From NCBI RefSeq assembly GCF_000002995.4, contig NW_025062309.1, positions 1-43,682 of the forward strand: DNA of 43,682 nt. Direction: 5' to 3'. The stretch's first letter is position 1; every line of letters begins with the position of its first letter. The notes under the pieces are model-generated. The model made no database searches and had not been told where the DNA came from. It saw only the letters and a list, made by a program, of their open reading frames with translations. Below are positions 24,799 through 36,297 of the stretch, piece after piece. The stretch comes from Brugia malayi (Eukaryota; Nematoda; Chromadorea; Rhabditida; Onchocercidae). A program made the position numbers and the translations under genes.

Positions 24799-27052
24799 TC
24801 ATTAGGAATGAAAGTGAACGAATTGATGATGGCTTAATTGATCGATGTGTTGAAGTTGGTGTTGGAACAATTGGAACTTCAAGTCTTGTTCAACTGATAG
24901 GTGTCGCATACAATCTTTACAAGCAACTTGAGGTAATTTCACAGATGAAATATTTTCTTAAAGAAAGATTAAAGAGAAATTACGTTATAGTTTTCAAATT
25001 CAAAATTATTTTTAATGATTAATTTAATAAGAAATAAGGAGGGAGAAAGAGAGGAAGAGAGAAATTTCACTTCTCTTTTTTTCTTTTTGCATTTCAATCG
25101 AGCGATCTTGAAAAATTCGCTTTGAAATTTCTTGATGAAAGAAGCTGATCGAATTTTTTGTTAGGTTATGTACAAACTGCCTGATGGAACAGTAAGTGTT
25201 AGTTTGTTTTTCATTTCTGAGGAGAAATCGCTTTCAATTAGTAATGATAGCTTTTAATCAAGTTAGTAAACTATTTGATTCATAGAAATGATCTTAGAAA
25301 GTGTTTTTTTTTTTCTATTTTACCCTATTGATTCTGAAACTGAAAAATATCATTTTTTTTAATATTAAAATAACTTATTTTTTATAAATGCTACTTTCAT
25401 GTTTCTTAGTTTAATTTGTAAAATCTTAGTCCTCAGTTTAACTTGTAGGGCAGATTAAACTAAGATTTGAATAATTAATGTTTGCTGTTGAATCATAAAT
25501 AATTTTGTCAATAGAAAATGTATGCAGTTTTTTTATAGCCAACACCAACAAAAAAAATTCGTGAAGTTGTAAGTGAAACAAAATGTGCCGATTTGGATGA
25601 ATGGAAAGAAAAAACATATGCTACTTTTGTTGCAATACCACCAGTAAAAATTGATGTGAAGTACTTCAGATCTCTACATTGCATCATTGCGTTCACTTAC
25701 AGCGATTTTCACATGTTGAAAGAAAAGGATGTTTGTTTGTTTGTTTTTTAAATGTTTCAAAAATCGACGTGAAATTCTATATGATATAAGTTGATATTTC
25801 AAAGAGATAATTTTGTCATTTATCTATGAGATTTCTATCTCTTAAATTGTCAATTAAAACTATGTATAGAAATATAATTTCATACAAGCTTCCTTCATTG
25901 ACGACTCATTTAAAAAAAAAATTTATTATTTGAGACTTACTCAAATCTCAAATCTCAAAAATATTTTCAAGCTTGAGACTACTATTCTTATCACTGTTTA
26001 CCATACCGCTGCATTTTGTAAATTAAGTAAAATGAAATATATTAATTGTTATGTATGATGCCGCGATTTTTTAAAAAATTTAGTCTGCTTTTTCTTAAAT
26101 AATCTAAAATTAGGTTTTGCTTATTGGATTGGTTGTTTGGTGATTTATTCGGAATTTCTCGATTTCGAGTTTGATTTAAAGAACTTACTTCCATTATTTG
26201 ATGATGAGGCAATGATTATCATCCAAAATCCTTCAGTTCTGTCAATTTCAATGGATATTTTTGCCCGAGTACATAAATGGCGATGCAAGAGTAAAAGTAA
26301 ATTTTATTTCCGAGAAAGGTGAAGTATAATGACATAAGATTTTGTGAGGAATGAAATATTATAATATTATTTATCATTGGCATTAATGAATAGGCAGATT
26401 GATAATGTATATTTATATTAAGGTTGAATTTTGAAATTTTCGATATCTAAATGAAAGAAATTTTTAAGAGAAAAAACCAGGAAATTAATTATATGTTATT
26501 GAATGTTTTATTAAGTAGTCGTTGGAAGCTTGTAAATATCAATGAATTTCATTGATTGCAGAATCACGTTTTGCGTTGCTTGCGATATGGATTAACAATC
26601 TCGGGTTGATTGTGGCGCGTTATTTTTACTCGATGGAGTCACGAAGATGTAATTAAAGCTGTCAAAATTTGTCATGAATCCTTTTTTCCAGTTTCATACG
26701 CTCAAGGTGATTTTTTCAATGCTGAATTTGAGGTATTTTTTTAATTTTTTTCTAAAATTAAATCATAATATTTGATAAATTTATTTATTCATCTATAAAT
26801 AACATATCATAATATCCTATCATCTTTTTTTTCTAGGGAAATTAAATTCATTCAATGGTAGATTAATGAAGGTTTATCTCACTCTTGTTTATGGTTTTTA
26901 TGCGCTGCATTTTTAACACAACTTTTTTTTTATTCTAGAGATTTTAAGATTCTTTTTTTGATTCTTAACCTTTTTTTTAATTCTAGAGAAAACAATTAAA
27001 TAATTTGAGATAATTAAAAGTTTTTGTAACTTAAATTTACTATTTTCAGTAA
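24799..27052 (+). CDS. Unrecognised multi-exon gene with micro-exons
   Basis: Exons that join in phase are 24799-24932, 25165-25191 (27 nt), 25539-25643, 25703-25730 (28 nt), 26114-26290, 26562-26648 and 26692-26732. A following acceptor at 27049 puts TAA (27050-27052) in frame. Introns of 59 and 43 nt are unusually short. The product has a hydrophobic stretch near the start (VGVGTIGTSSLVQLIGVAY), a second (CFAYWIGCLVIYSEF) and a third (FALLAIWINNLGLIVARYF), so it may be a membrane protein. Between these lie a basic/acidic segment (DLDEWKEKTY) and an acidic one (LLPLFDDEAM). I recognise no family. The 5' end is unresolved: no in-frame ATG precedes the first exon, and a short ATG exon at 24594-24608 has the wrong phase. 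Beyond the TAA the same frame stays open for 34 more codons to 27155-27157, which may be the original C-terminus. The gene may be live or recently damaged. Confidence 0.55.
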
Positions 27053-27157
27053 GGAAAAGCCGATCAGTTTGAACTTCAAGCACCATCGTCTGACTCTAAG
27101 AAAAATTTCGATCGTATGCTTCAGAACTACATTCGCTTCTATAGGAATTCATCATGA
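27053..27157 (+). pseudogene. Possible former C-terminal exon after an in-frame stop
   Basis: The frame set by the upstream exons continues from GGA at 27053 through 34 codons to TGA at 27155-27157 (GKADQFELQAPSSDSK then a basic NYIRFYRN tail). The composition looks protein-like. The only barrier is the TAA directly after the acceptor TTTTCAG. A single-base change, an annotation error or an alternative acceptor (TAAG at 27050-27053, which shifts the frame) could explain it. Confidence 0.4.
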
Positions 27158-28351
27158 AGTGAATCATTTAAAACAGAAAAATTTTGGTTTTATATGAGTG
27201 TATGTCAGTTTTTCTAAATTTTAAATTCTATCGAAATTTTAGAATTTCCTCATTATTAGATTTGTAATGCAAAAATTTATCGCTGATATTGCAAGATTGC
27301 AAATGTAATGCGAATAGTGAAGCATAACTTGCTGCAATTATTTAGAATGATGTTTTTTGTAATGCAACATTAGTAATATAGATAATAATTATTATCGCTC
27401 TCAAAATATTTTTTGCAGGCCTCACGTTAATAATAACTCGAGTGGAATGATCATTCGGAAATCAGTCTTTTTTTGACGACCACCAACTTATGATCTGCTT
27501 GCTAAAATTGCTCAAATTTTTTATCATTCAATTTTTCACTTAATCATTAATTGTTACTTTTTAGGAATATTTTTCTTGTAATTTAAGCAAGCATGAAAAA
27601 TTTTATATTTTATCCGTTTCCGTATATGTTTGAATGAGACATCGTTTTCATTGTAATAAAGCAGTCTGAGCACTGCATATTATTTTTAAGTTTTTTTCTT
27701 TGAATTTTAAGTGACCTTCATAACTGAAATATTTTAATTTGTTTCAGTTGTCGAATGTTTTGAAAGACGCGGTATTATGAAATGGTAAAGAATAAACAAT
27801 TCGATTGGAATTTTTTGCAGAAAGATTTGAAAAAAACCGCAAAATGCAGAAAGATTCGAAAATACTGCAAAATACAAAGTCGGAAGATTTTACGAGCTTA
27901 TTTTCTTTTTTAATTTTAGAAGTTATAAAGCTTGAACTTGGATCAAGTTTTAATATACCATACAAACAAAATCTTATGCTTCTGTTTGAACTATAATCCA
28001 AAGCTATGAACTCATAACCATATTTTGACTAACAAAATTTGAAAATATCTGCACCGAAATCTCTTAACAATATTTCATAGAACGAAATCTTTCATTCATG
28101 AATATTACTTAGACGAAGCACTTTATCCTCCAAATCTTTCACTGTATTCTATTCGCTACATTTAGTAAGCATATTTGACTATAAATACTTTACAATTATT
28201 TTATGAATTTACATAGTATGTGGGAAGTATGCAAAACGGAAACTTCGTTTTAATTTCGTTTCTGATGTTTTACTGAACTATCAACAATCTTTACGATAAA
28301 GTAAAATTTCACAATTAAAGATGATTATAAATAAACGAGTCACTTTTTCAA
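27158..28351. other. AT-rich intergenic region
   Basis: No coding exon is recognised. Overlapping open frames on both strands at 27744-28001 are AT-rich and lack splice context. Confidence 0.5.
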
Positions 28352-30689
28352 TTATCTCGATACTTGTTCAAATCCACGAAGATTTTCCAGGAAAGCTGCT
28401 GGGTTTATTAACTGATCTGATCCTGTAACAGAAAATGAAAGTGATGTGCAAACTTGAGGTTTAATATCTAATGGAAAGTTCACTTGAACTTACCGATGAT
28501 AACTTCCCATGGTTTCTTATCTTTGGTGACTTCGTAAGCAACTTTCATCTCTGAATATGTTATTCCACCACAAAAACTACTAAGCGAAGTCCCGAGCGAT
28601 ACGATGTCTGATGTTCTTTATGCCATTGATCATATCGAGCACTAAGTGAATAATTAACTCAATAAAGAAAAAAGAAAAGTAAAGATAAGACAGCAGAAAT
28701 AAATATCTTCAACCAGTCAATTACGGAAAAAAGGATAGTGAATGAATAAAATTGTGGTTTTGAATGATTCGAAGCAAAACTAGTACAAAGGCACTCGAAA
28801 ACGTAGAAGGAAACCTTGTTGGTGGTCGATATGTTGATATGATCTGTCTCCAGCTAGAATAGGAAAATGATCAAGTCTATCTTCTATTGCATCTTCCAAA
28901 ATGTCTTTCAAAACGGAACCCATCGAGAAGTTTGGTAAATCTGTTCATTGGGACGTTCTTTACAATTCGGTGTCCAAAATCGTTTGCGTCCTTGCTAAAG
29001 ATTCAAGAATTATAAGGAAATCGTGGAAGCGATCTTTCAAACTGCATGAATCCTTAATTAGTTAGATGAAAAATCCATAAACTTCATAACTCACCATAAT
29101 TATATTCAAACACAAAAACATTGCATTAGCCAGTGTGTCTTTCTCCACCACATTCGCATGTTGCAGAAATTTATCCAAACTTTCCTCGGTAATGCCTAAT
29201 ACAAAATATATATAAAAATAACTGAAGGACTTGTCACATAGCTTTTTTGATTATCAACAAGTTACTCATTTACAATCATTTTCCCAAGATCCTTTCTCTT
29301 CTCAAAATTTTCCAAAATTTATTCTTCAAAAAAATGCAGCGAATAACATTTGGCAATAAAATATTTCAAAAAAACCAGCCGTTTTTTGACAAAATGTAAA
29401 GCAAAATAAGTCGAAGACGATCGAGTGGTTCAACTACTGGGTCAATCAGTAACGGTACCATTAACTTTATAGGATCTTTTACATCAACTTGCAATGCTAA
29501 GTCCTATAAATATATCATATAAACTAATAAGGAATAGAAATTTAGATTGAAGCTTCAACTAAGCTTTACAAACCTGCTCCACTTTACAAAGTTTATCGAT
29601 TCCTTGCTGATACTTGCGCATACATTCTTCTTCCAAGTGAAAATGGGTGTTGAATTTATTCAGTTCTTTCTGATATTGTGGCATCTTTTTGATCATCATT
29701 GACAGATCTGAATAGAAGTTCATAGTAATAAAATGAGCTTTAATGAGAATCATATTTTTTAGACGGGTGTCCAAAAATATTAATTTATATCTTGTTTACT
29801 GCAAAAAACATGTATGAAAAAAAAAAACCTTTGGAAAAATTTTTCAACCCTTTCGTAACTCCTTGAGAAACAACAGCGATAAGCTTGTGACGATTTTCGA
29901 TCCCAGAGGTCATCGTTTTCATCAAGCAATACCACTTTATCAATGCTAGCATTCCCACCTGCTTCGTAACTGAAATATTAAAAAAAAAAACAGAATCCAT
30001 ATTCTATATTCGCAGCACCAATATGAATTAAAATAATTTTCTAGAAAACTGAAGGTGTATTCTGTGTACAACTACTGCAAACGAACATAGAAAATAATAA
30101 TTCATCAATTTTTACTTTTGCAGTAGTAAATTGTGAATGTCAAAGTTTAATTCTGCAATAAATTTGTTTAGTTGCACATAAAAATATCTTCAGTAAAGAA
30201 AACATGTGCACATTGATATTGATTTCGACTGTAGATAAAATCTGCAATCAATTTCTCAACAGAATCTTTTGTTGGAGCAATCAAATAAATAGCATCAAGA
30301 CTTAAGTGAAATTAAATAAATGGCATCAAAAAAAAATTAGGTTAGCATAATTTCCTTAAAGTCCCATATACAACATGTCTTCATTTCTACTCGATAGTGT
30401 TGTTGTTTATATATATGCACATTAAAACAACATAAAGTCAGTACCGATAGTGAAAGCACTGAATCATTTTTCTTAAGAAAGTTAAATAAGAAAAATGATT
30501 TAGACAAAACGGTAGAACTTATAGGCAATGGTTCTCGACGCTTGTTGATATCATCAACAATTGTAATACTTTCATCCATGATGTTGTGCATCTGCAACAT
30601 GCACAAGCATGCGCATAGCTAATCGATACATTCCATCCGCTCATCCTTATCACTTCGACGCAACGATCGAATCACTTCATTGAGCAGTC
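28352..30689 (-). pseudogene. unc-18: unc-18-like (Sec1/Munc18) pseudogene
   Basis: Minus-strand exons match UNC-18/Munc18, the syntaxin-binding protein needed for synaptic vesicle fusion. In transcript order: 30689-30523 (LLNEVIRSL, then TIVDDINKRREPLP), 30300-30204 ([18 protein letters not shown]), 29970-29829 (DKVVLLDENDDLW), 29707-29574 ([23 protein letters not shown]), 29503-about 29380 ([13 protein letters not shown]), 29195-29095 (GITEESLDKFLQHAN), 28994-28815 (RPNEQIYQTSRWVP), 28641-28494 ([23 protein letters not shown]) and 28422-28352 (INPAAFLENLRGF, stop). Lesions: frame breaks in the first exon and near 29900, 28914 and 28573; a destroyed donor after REPLP (AT for GT at 30521-30522); and loss of the region between CAH and YEAGG, well over a hundred residues in the family. 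The order and most introns are kept, so it is a duplicated genomic copy, not a retrocopy. A working gene presumably lies elsewhere. Confidence 0.9.
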
Positions 30690-31462
30690 CTATAAAATAA
30701 ATTGTACTATGTGATAAAAAATGAAAAATATTAATTAACAATAGCATAAAAATCTTGAATCTTTAATACAATTCGCTGAATGTAAAAACTGTTGTGTTAG
30801 TCTCACTTTAAAACTCAGAATTAAGAGACTACGAAGTCGCTAGAAATCTTCAATATCTATTCGTAATTATCTTGGACTACGTGCAAATAGTGATAAAAAG
30901 GATAGTGAAATAGTGAAACAGATAACAATTAAAGATGATTGCTTATAACATTTTCATTCATTTCTACATTTTCCAAACTGTTGGGAGTGGTGGTGCATTA
31001 GCATATATTGATGAAACTACTTGAGTATAAGCAAAGGGAGCTTCAACGAATATCAGATGAAATTCAAAAGCTTTCACAAGGAAATCCACAGCAACAACGA
31101 AAATGCGCACGCTTGAAGGCCACCTAACACTCACGCTTCCAGAATTTTTGACTGAATATTCTTTCCTCTCAAGTTTCACTTCAAGTTAAAGAATGATGTG
31201 AACTACTAGTTAGGCATGACAATAATACACGACCGAAATATCCGAAAGAGTTGACACAATTTCTCGCAAAATTAAATTTCTCGTAACAAAATTTTTGGTA
31301 ATGCTAAGGATCATGCGATCTTAGAGAATTTAAAAGATAGTTTGAAGTGAAATGTAAAGTAGTCCATAGCAGATATTTAAAAAAAAAAAAAAAAAGTAGG
31401 AAAAAAGATGAGAAAGATAAAACGTAAAGATATTTATAATTTCAGATGATCACCACTTTCAG
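30690..31462. other. Spacer with a possible coiled-coil exon at 31011-31127
   Basis: An ATG at 31011 opens a 38-codon frame (MKLLEYKQRELQRI then EIQKLSQGN) ending in TAA at 31125. It resembles the first exon of the downstream coiled-coil gene (EIQKLQENR), so it may be its original first exon or a duplicated coil segment. No GT donor is visible before the stop, so I cannot link it. The rest is AT-rich with a poly-A run at about 31379-31395. Confidence 0.4.
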
Positions 31463-33317
31463 GAAGATCACGAAAAACTAATACAAGAGATACAGAAGTT
31501 GCAAGAAAATAGGAAAAAAGATGAAAAAAGGTAAATAACAAAGAATGGTTGAACGTTACATTTTCAAGCAGATAAAATCAAGAATTCTTAAATCTTAAGA
31601 AAGATCCAGCCAAATTATCCATAGCAGATATTTATACCAACTAAGAATTGAGTAGCATGAAGTCAGGAGCTGAGATCCTTTATACTCATTAAAATTTTAG
31701 ACTCAATGAACTAAGAAAACAAATAGAAGCAAATGAGGGAAACAGCGGAAGTAAAAAAAGAATACGCAAAAAACTAGAAGTAAATTAATTAACATTTTAG
31801 ACTTTCTCATTTGTTTTTATTTCTCGTTTTTTATCTTAACCTTCTTACTTTCAATTTATCATATCCTAAACATTTGATACTAGTAGCTACCTAACATAAC
31901 TACCATATATTGTTCCTGTTTTCCTCTCTCCTACTTTAAGATGTATCTAGTAGTACTTTTACTACTAGATACATCTTAAAGTAATACTTTTCAAGGATAA
32001 GCAAAATAATTCTTTAAAAAATGAAACAACGATTTTCAGAAAGAATACGAAGAGCTGCGAAAAACGCTAGGCGTTGGTGAAGAGCTTAAGGAGAATGCAG
32101 AAAGAGCAAACGATTCCAATGAGAATAGATTATCGTTTAAAGCAGATGAAAACATACACTTGTGTGTTTCTGTCATAACGCATTCAAACGTTTGGAGTTC
32201 TAAACATATTGATTACCATAAAGGAAAGTTAAGTATCTAACCTGTAAAACAGAAATTACAAGTCGATTTAACAATTGCTGTAAGGAAGTTTCAATTCCAG
32301 AGATGAGCAGCATCCAGAAGCAAAACCAATTCAAAAGAATGAATACGGTATCTATGAACACATTAGAAATATAAAGACAGTTAAAGAACGAATGCAGCAA
32401 AGGTACAAAAGTGAATTTTATTAAAAGAAGTCCATTTGGCATCCAATGACAATCTTTTTAAATTGTTAATGTTGTTCCAAAAAATTTCAGGAAGAAAATT
32501 GAATCGGAAGCGGAAGATGCATTTAATAATGGAATAGCCAATTTGTGTGAACTAGAAACAGATATCGGTAATATGATAAAACGAATGACCAGTCCAGTTA
32601 TCCAGAAATTTGAAGAAGAATTAAAATTGATTCGGAAGAAAAGTAGCAAAGACACAAAAATGCTGAAAATAGAAGTTCGTTTCTTTTTATCCTATTTTCC
32701 TTTTTTAGCTCACAGTTTTCCGGAAAACTCCCATTGTTATTAATAGATGGATCAATTGAATTTTAGGAAAGTTCATAAGGCTGTATGGAATCATTTTATC
32801 GTAAGCCAAAAACTTGCAATGAAGCTCGAAATAATAGACACTTTTTAACTGATTGTGGTTTAAGTGCAACTAAAGCTTTGAAAATTTTACTGATGCGCAC
32901 TTGAAAGATTAAAAAATGCAGAAAACAGTCTAGTTGCGTTCGAAAAGGATCTATAATGATTTAGAACAAAAGAAAGAATGCCTAGAAAGCCATTTCTGCT
33001 GCTTCATCCTGATTTCAAGGAAATGAACAGAGTCGTCAAATAAAAGTAAAGTATCATCGCATCATTCTACTCTCGACATGGCTTATCATCAACTAATTTT
33101 ATGATACAGATAATTTTAGATAGCAAAATTGGAAAGGCAGATAAACAAAATTTACGAGGCGCGTGAAATATGTGTAACAACAATTGCTGAAATGAATTTA
33201 ACCACCAAAAGGATGCTTTTCGATTTAATGGGCTTTATGGTGAATATTTTACGAAATGCTCTATACATTGGCGCATGGATACGTGATTCACTAGTTTATT
33301 ACACAGAGAATAAATGA
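31463..33317 (+). CDS. Coiled-coil protein with hydrophobic C-terminus, 5' end unresolved
   Basis: Six exons join with matching phases: 31463-31530, 31701-31779, 32040-32161, 32301-32402, 32491-32674 and 33120-33317 (stop). They give about 250 codons. The first four are rich in Glu, Lys, Gln and Leu in coiled-coil spacing (KLIQEIQKLQENRKK, LNELRKQIEAN, EYEELRKTL). Exon 5 (ANLCELETDIGNMIKRM) and the last exon (IAKLERQINKIYEAR) continue this. Near the C-terminus a hydrophobic segment (RMLFDLMGFMVNILRNALYI) could be an amphipathic or membrane-contact helix. No family is recognised. The start codon is missing; 31011 is a candidate. AATAAA at 33368, 51 bp after the stop, is a plausible poly(A) signal. 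Some donors are weak (GTGTGT at 32162, GTTCGT at 32675), and the 445-bp last intron could hide an exon. No lesion is certain. Confidence 0.6.
31932..31983. repeat. Perfect 24-bp hairpin in an intron
   Basis: 31932-31955 (TACTTTAAGATGTATCTAGTAGTA) is the exact reverse complement of 31960-31983, separated by the four bases CTTT. It lies inside the third intron of the coiled-coil gene. It could form an RNA stem-loop or a DNA cruciform. The lack of any mismatch suggests either recent origin by template switching or conservation. The short stem and loop do not fit a typical miRNA precursor. Confidence 0.95.
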
Positions 33318-34515
33318 AAAATGAAGTAATCAAAATGACCACAAAGTCTGCTATTAAACTGTGTGCTAATAAATGTTAAGTAATAAACTGAGTTAGACAG
33401 CATTATTTAATGATCAAGAATGATTCTGCTATGTTTGTATTTAGGAATCAAGCGACACAACATCTAAATTATTGCTTTAGAGATCTAATTTGTACATGCC
33501 TTAAACTTCAATTATAGCCATGAAAACAGTCATTCTCAGAAGAGTATGTTACGTTATTAACTGAAAGTAATGAATAATCATAAATAAAATGAAAGTACAA
33601 CATATATCGCAGAGGATTAGAGGACTTACTCTGGCCAACGATTGCTTTCAGCAACAGCTGCAGGAAGGCGTGGATAGTCCCATGCAACATAAATCTAATT
33701 ACAGATTATAGCAGTAGTTAAATAAAGTAACTTGTTGTTTACTATTACTGTTATTGTTATTTACTTATAGAAAGAAGTTCACGTCATTGTTCAAACATAT
33801 CTGACAAACATATCTCATATTCTGCTGACTCTCAATAAAATTTCTGATCGGATTTTATAAACCTTTTTCTAATTTAATATATGTATATACGTTTAAGCTT
33901 CTATCTATAAAATTTTTTTTCCATATAATAAACGACTTTGCTATACGACTTGATTTTCTTGTAATCCCTATTATTAGATGGTCGCAAGCATTACTTTCAC
34001 ACATATCAATTTATTATGTATTAATTATCTTTACATTTGTCTTTTTTTTCACAGGAAGTTAATGAAATCATTATGTGCTCTGGTGTTAACTATAAAACGA
34101 GGTATAAAGATGTTGACTGCCCTTTTCTTCTAGCCAGCAAGTTTTTATTTTCCTTTGAAGAATTTCTAGACAGCAGAAGATCAGTTCACTAAAATGATTT
34201 ACTAGATTATCTTCATTTATATATTTAAGGGATTTTTTAATTTCAGCTTCTAAATTTGTTGCCTTATTAAGTTCTCTCGCATGCTAACATTTTCCTACAT
34301 ATTATTTTAGGTAATGGTTGCATGATCGATTCTTATAAGGAGGATCACAATGGACTGTTAGTTTCACAACATCAAATGTGTGTTTTCGAAGAAATAAAAT
34401 GTAATATATACGGGTTGACTTATCTCGACAATCATTTATCAATTAATTAGTGTGTATTAAGAATACAATTACTGCTACAGATGGATGTACTATATTGCAA
34501 GTAGTATCGATTACG
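33318..34515. other. Intergenic region with weak exon candidates
   Basis: Two stretches follow good acceptors. One is 34055 onward (after TTTTTTTCACAG, opening EVNEIIMCSGVNYKTR). The other is 34311-34401 (after ATTATTTTAG, containing NGLLVSQHQMCVFEEIK then GTAATA). They might be upstream exons of the WD-like gene at 36024, but their phases do not join to each other or to it. The remainder is AT-rich with no recognised content. Confidence 0.3.
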
Positions 34516-34820
34516 GCAGTTTAGTTATAGTAAAATGTTACCAGTGCGTTAAGTAATTTTTTGAAGTTATTTTTCAAAATGATAGCTAAAAATAGAGAAA
34601 ATTAAATTCAAAAAAAAAAAAAAAAATATTTGTAATATCCGATTTGGTTCTCGTATGAGTATTTAATATCTATTTAACATATAATTTTCCATTAATAGCA
34701 TCGGCGTTATTGATATTATAAACCATTCTTTTAAAATTTAACAATCCCCACTTTTAACTATCAAATAACTTCAAAAAAATTACTTAACGTACTGGTAATA
34801 TTTTACTATAACTAAACTGC
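34516..34820. repeat. Inverted-repeat element 1 (MITE-like)
   Basis: Arms 34516-34595 and about 34751-34820 pair almost completely. The left arm starts GCAGTTTAGTTATAG and the right arm ends CTATAACTAAACTGC, enclosing an AT-rich loop with a poly-A run. The small size, terminal inversion and lack of coding capacity fit a non-autonomous DNA element. No target-site duplication is obvious. Confidence 0.75.
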
Positions 34821-35285
34821 AATTTTTTTCATTATACGATTTTTTCCAAATCAGTAGTACGTTTTTTTTCCAAATTTTTCCAAATCAGTAGTACCTTAAG
34901 TCATGCGTTTCTTTACTTAAAAAGATTTAGAATGCTTTAATATCGCATGGTCGCAGATCTGAAAGAGATGAGTTCCATCTGATCTACCTATCACTAAATC
35001 ATAGTATTGTGGTTTTTTTTCAGTTAGATTAGAAGCATGTGTAAGATTTATCTTAGAAACTGGAAGCATTTGATTTTTTTTAGAGACATTTGAGTTACTT
35101 TTGAAAATTTTGCATTTTTGAGAACTATTTTTATAAGATGTTATTTTTAGATATTTCATTTGCCTATGGCGAAAAATTGATAGCAGTGATACATCAGTTT
35201 TCCAACACTCCGCAGAAACAAGTATTTACATTTAAAGAGTGGATCGAAACCTAGAGGAGCCAGGACACTCCGTGGAGGTTAGGTT
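34821..35285. other. AT-rich spacer
   Basis: It contains a short local duplication of CCAAATCAGTAGTAC at about 34848 and 34880. A minus-strand frame at 34917-35159 (80 codons) has a slightly protein-like second half (YYDLVIGRSDGTHLF) but no family match or clear splice support. Confidence 0.3.
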
Positions 35286-35541
35286 AATGCAGAAAACTTC
35301 GCAAATTCCGAACCATTGAAATGACTGAAACCTACCACCGAAAAAATACCACTTCAAACTAGTCGCAAATTTTGAAAAAAGTACCACTAGTAAATAAATC
35401 TCTAAAAGATACTAACAGTATAACAGATTATTTGGAAGATTATCCTAAGAAATGCGTTTCAAGAACTAATTAAAATGAAATTTAAATCATACACTACTGT
35501 GTATTTTTCAATGGTTCGGAATTTGCGAAGTTTTCTCCATT
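35286..35541. repeat. Inverted-repeat element 2 (MITE-like)
   Basis: 35286-35321 (AATGCAGAAAACTTCGCAAA onward) and 35506-35541 are reverse complements with one mismatch in 36 bases. They enclose about 184 bp with no open frame. The arms differ from the elements at 34516 and 36290, so this is a separate family. Confidence 0.8.
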
Positions 35542-36023
35542 AAGTGAAAAGAACTAGACAAAAATATTAAACCGTACCTTTGAATATCGATGACTGACAA
35601 ATTGGAGTATCAGTCAGAAGAAACTAATGAGCCGGATTTAGTACAAAATTCTATGACTTTGATAGTTTAAATGGCTTATTCTATCCTAAAGAGTTTTTAT
35701 TGTGCTTTTCTGCCTCACATTGCCAACCAGTAATATAATGTAATTTTTCCCAGTAGGTCATTTATAGATGTGAAGAAGTAAATCTACCAATGATTGATAC
35801 AAATTAATTTATTGTAGGTATGATTTTTGGCTTATTCATAAAATGTAACCTTCTGTTTTGACTTACATATATATATATGACTTACATATATGGTCCCTGG
35901 ATAATGTTATGGGCATTTAATAAGGCCATTTTCTATTTGTAAATTTTTTTTTTTTGCAATATTTCTTAGAAAAGTACTTTTCTAAAATATGAAAATTTGG
36001 TTTTCTACAATTATCAATTTCAG

Positions 36024-36297
36024 AAAATAGTTATGACAAGCTTTCAGGATCTGTTGAAGTAGTGCAGCGATTGCAAGCTTATTCGTCTTCAGTGTACTGT
36101 GTTTGTGCAATGAGTCCATACCTCATATCGGTTGGAGAAAAATCTGAAATTTTCATTTGGCGTCTAGAAGCAGGTATATTTCAGTATATAATTCATATGT
36201 TTAATTCTTTATTAAATAGATGTAATGTTTTCCAGGAAATTTTTTTTGGGAGTTAGACACAGTCGAAGCCTCTATTGGTACCTATCGTGGAACTTGA
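36024..36297 (+). CDS. 3' end of a WD-repeat-like gene (partial)
   Basis: Two exons join in phase: 36024-36173 and 36236-36297. The first follows TTTCAG and reads SVYCVCAMSPYLISVGEK then SEIFIWRLEAG, which has the spacing and closing IFIWRLE of a WD40 blade. The second continues NFFWELDTVEASIGTYRGT and stops at TGA (36295-36297). That stop lies inside the arm of the inverted repeat starting at 36290, so the natural end of the protein has probably been lost. Upstream exons are not resolved. An exon at 34311-34401 is possible but its phase would create a stop. This is likely a truncated, non-functional fragment of a larger WD protein. Confidence 0.5.

Noticed and set aside
26640..26732. Continuous exon HEDVIKAVKICHESFFPV joined to the frame at 26692
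   Set aside because: A 43-nt intron (GTAATT to TTTTTTCCAG) explains the region better and keeps phase with the exon before it, whereas a continuous exon needs a frameshift.
27744..28001. Opposed 63- and 85-codon frames
   Set aside because: AT-rich sequence with no splice or family support.
31932..31983. miRNA precursor
   Set aside because: The 24-bp perfect stem with a 4-nt loop is too short and the loop too small for typical Drosha/Dicer processing; it is kept only as an unusual hairpin.
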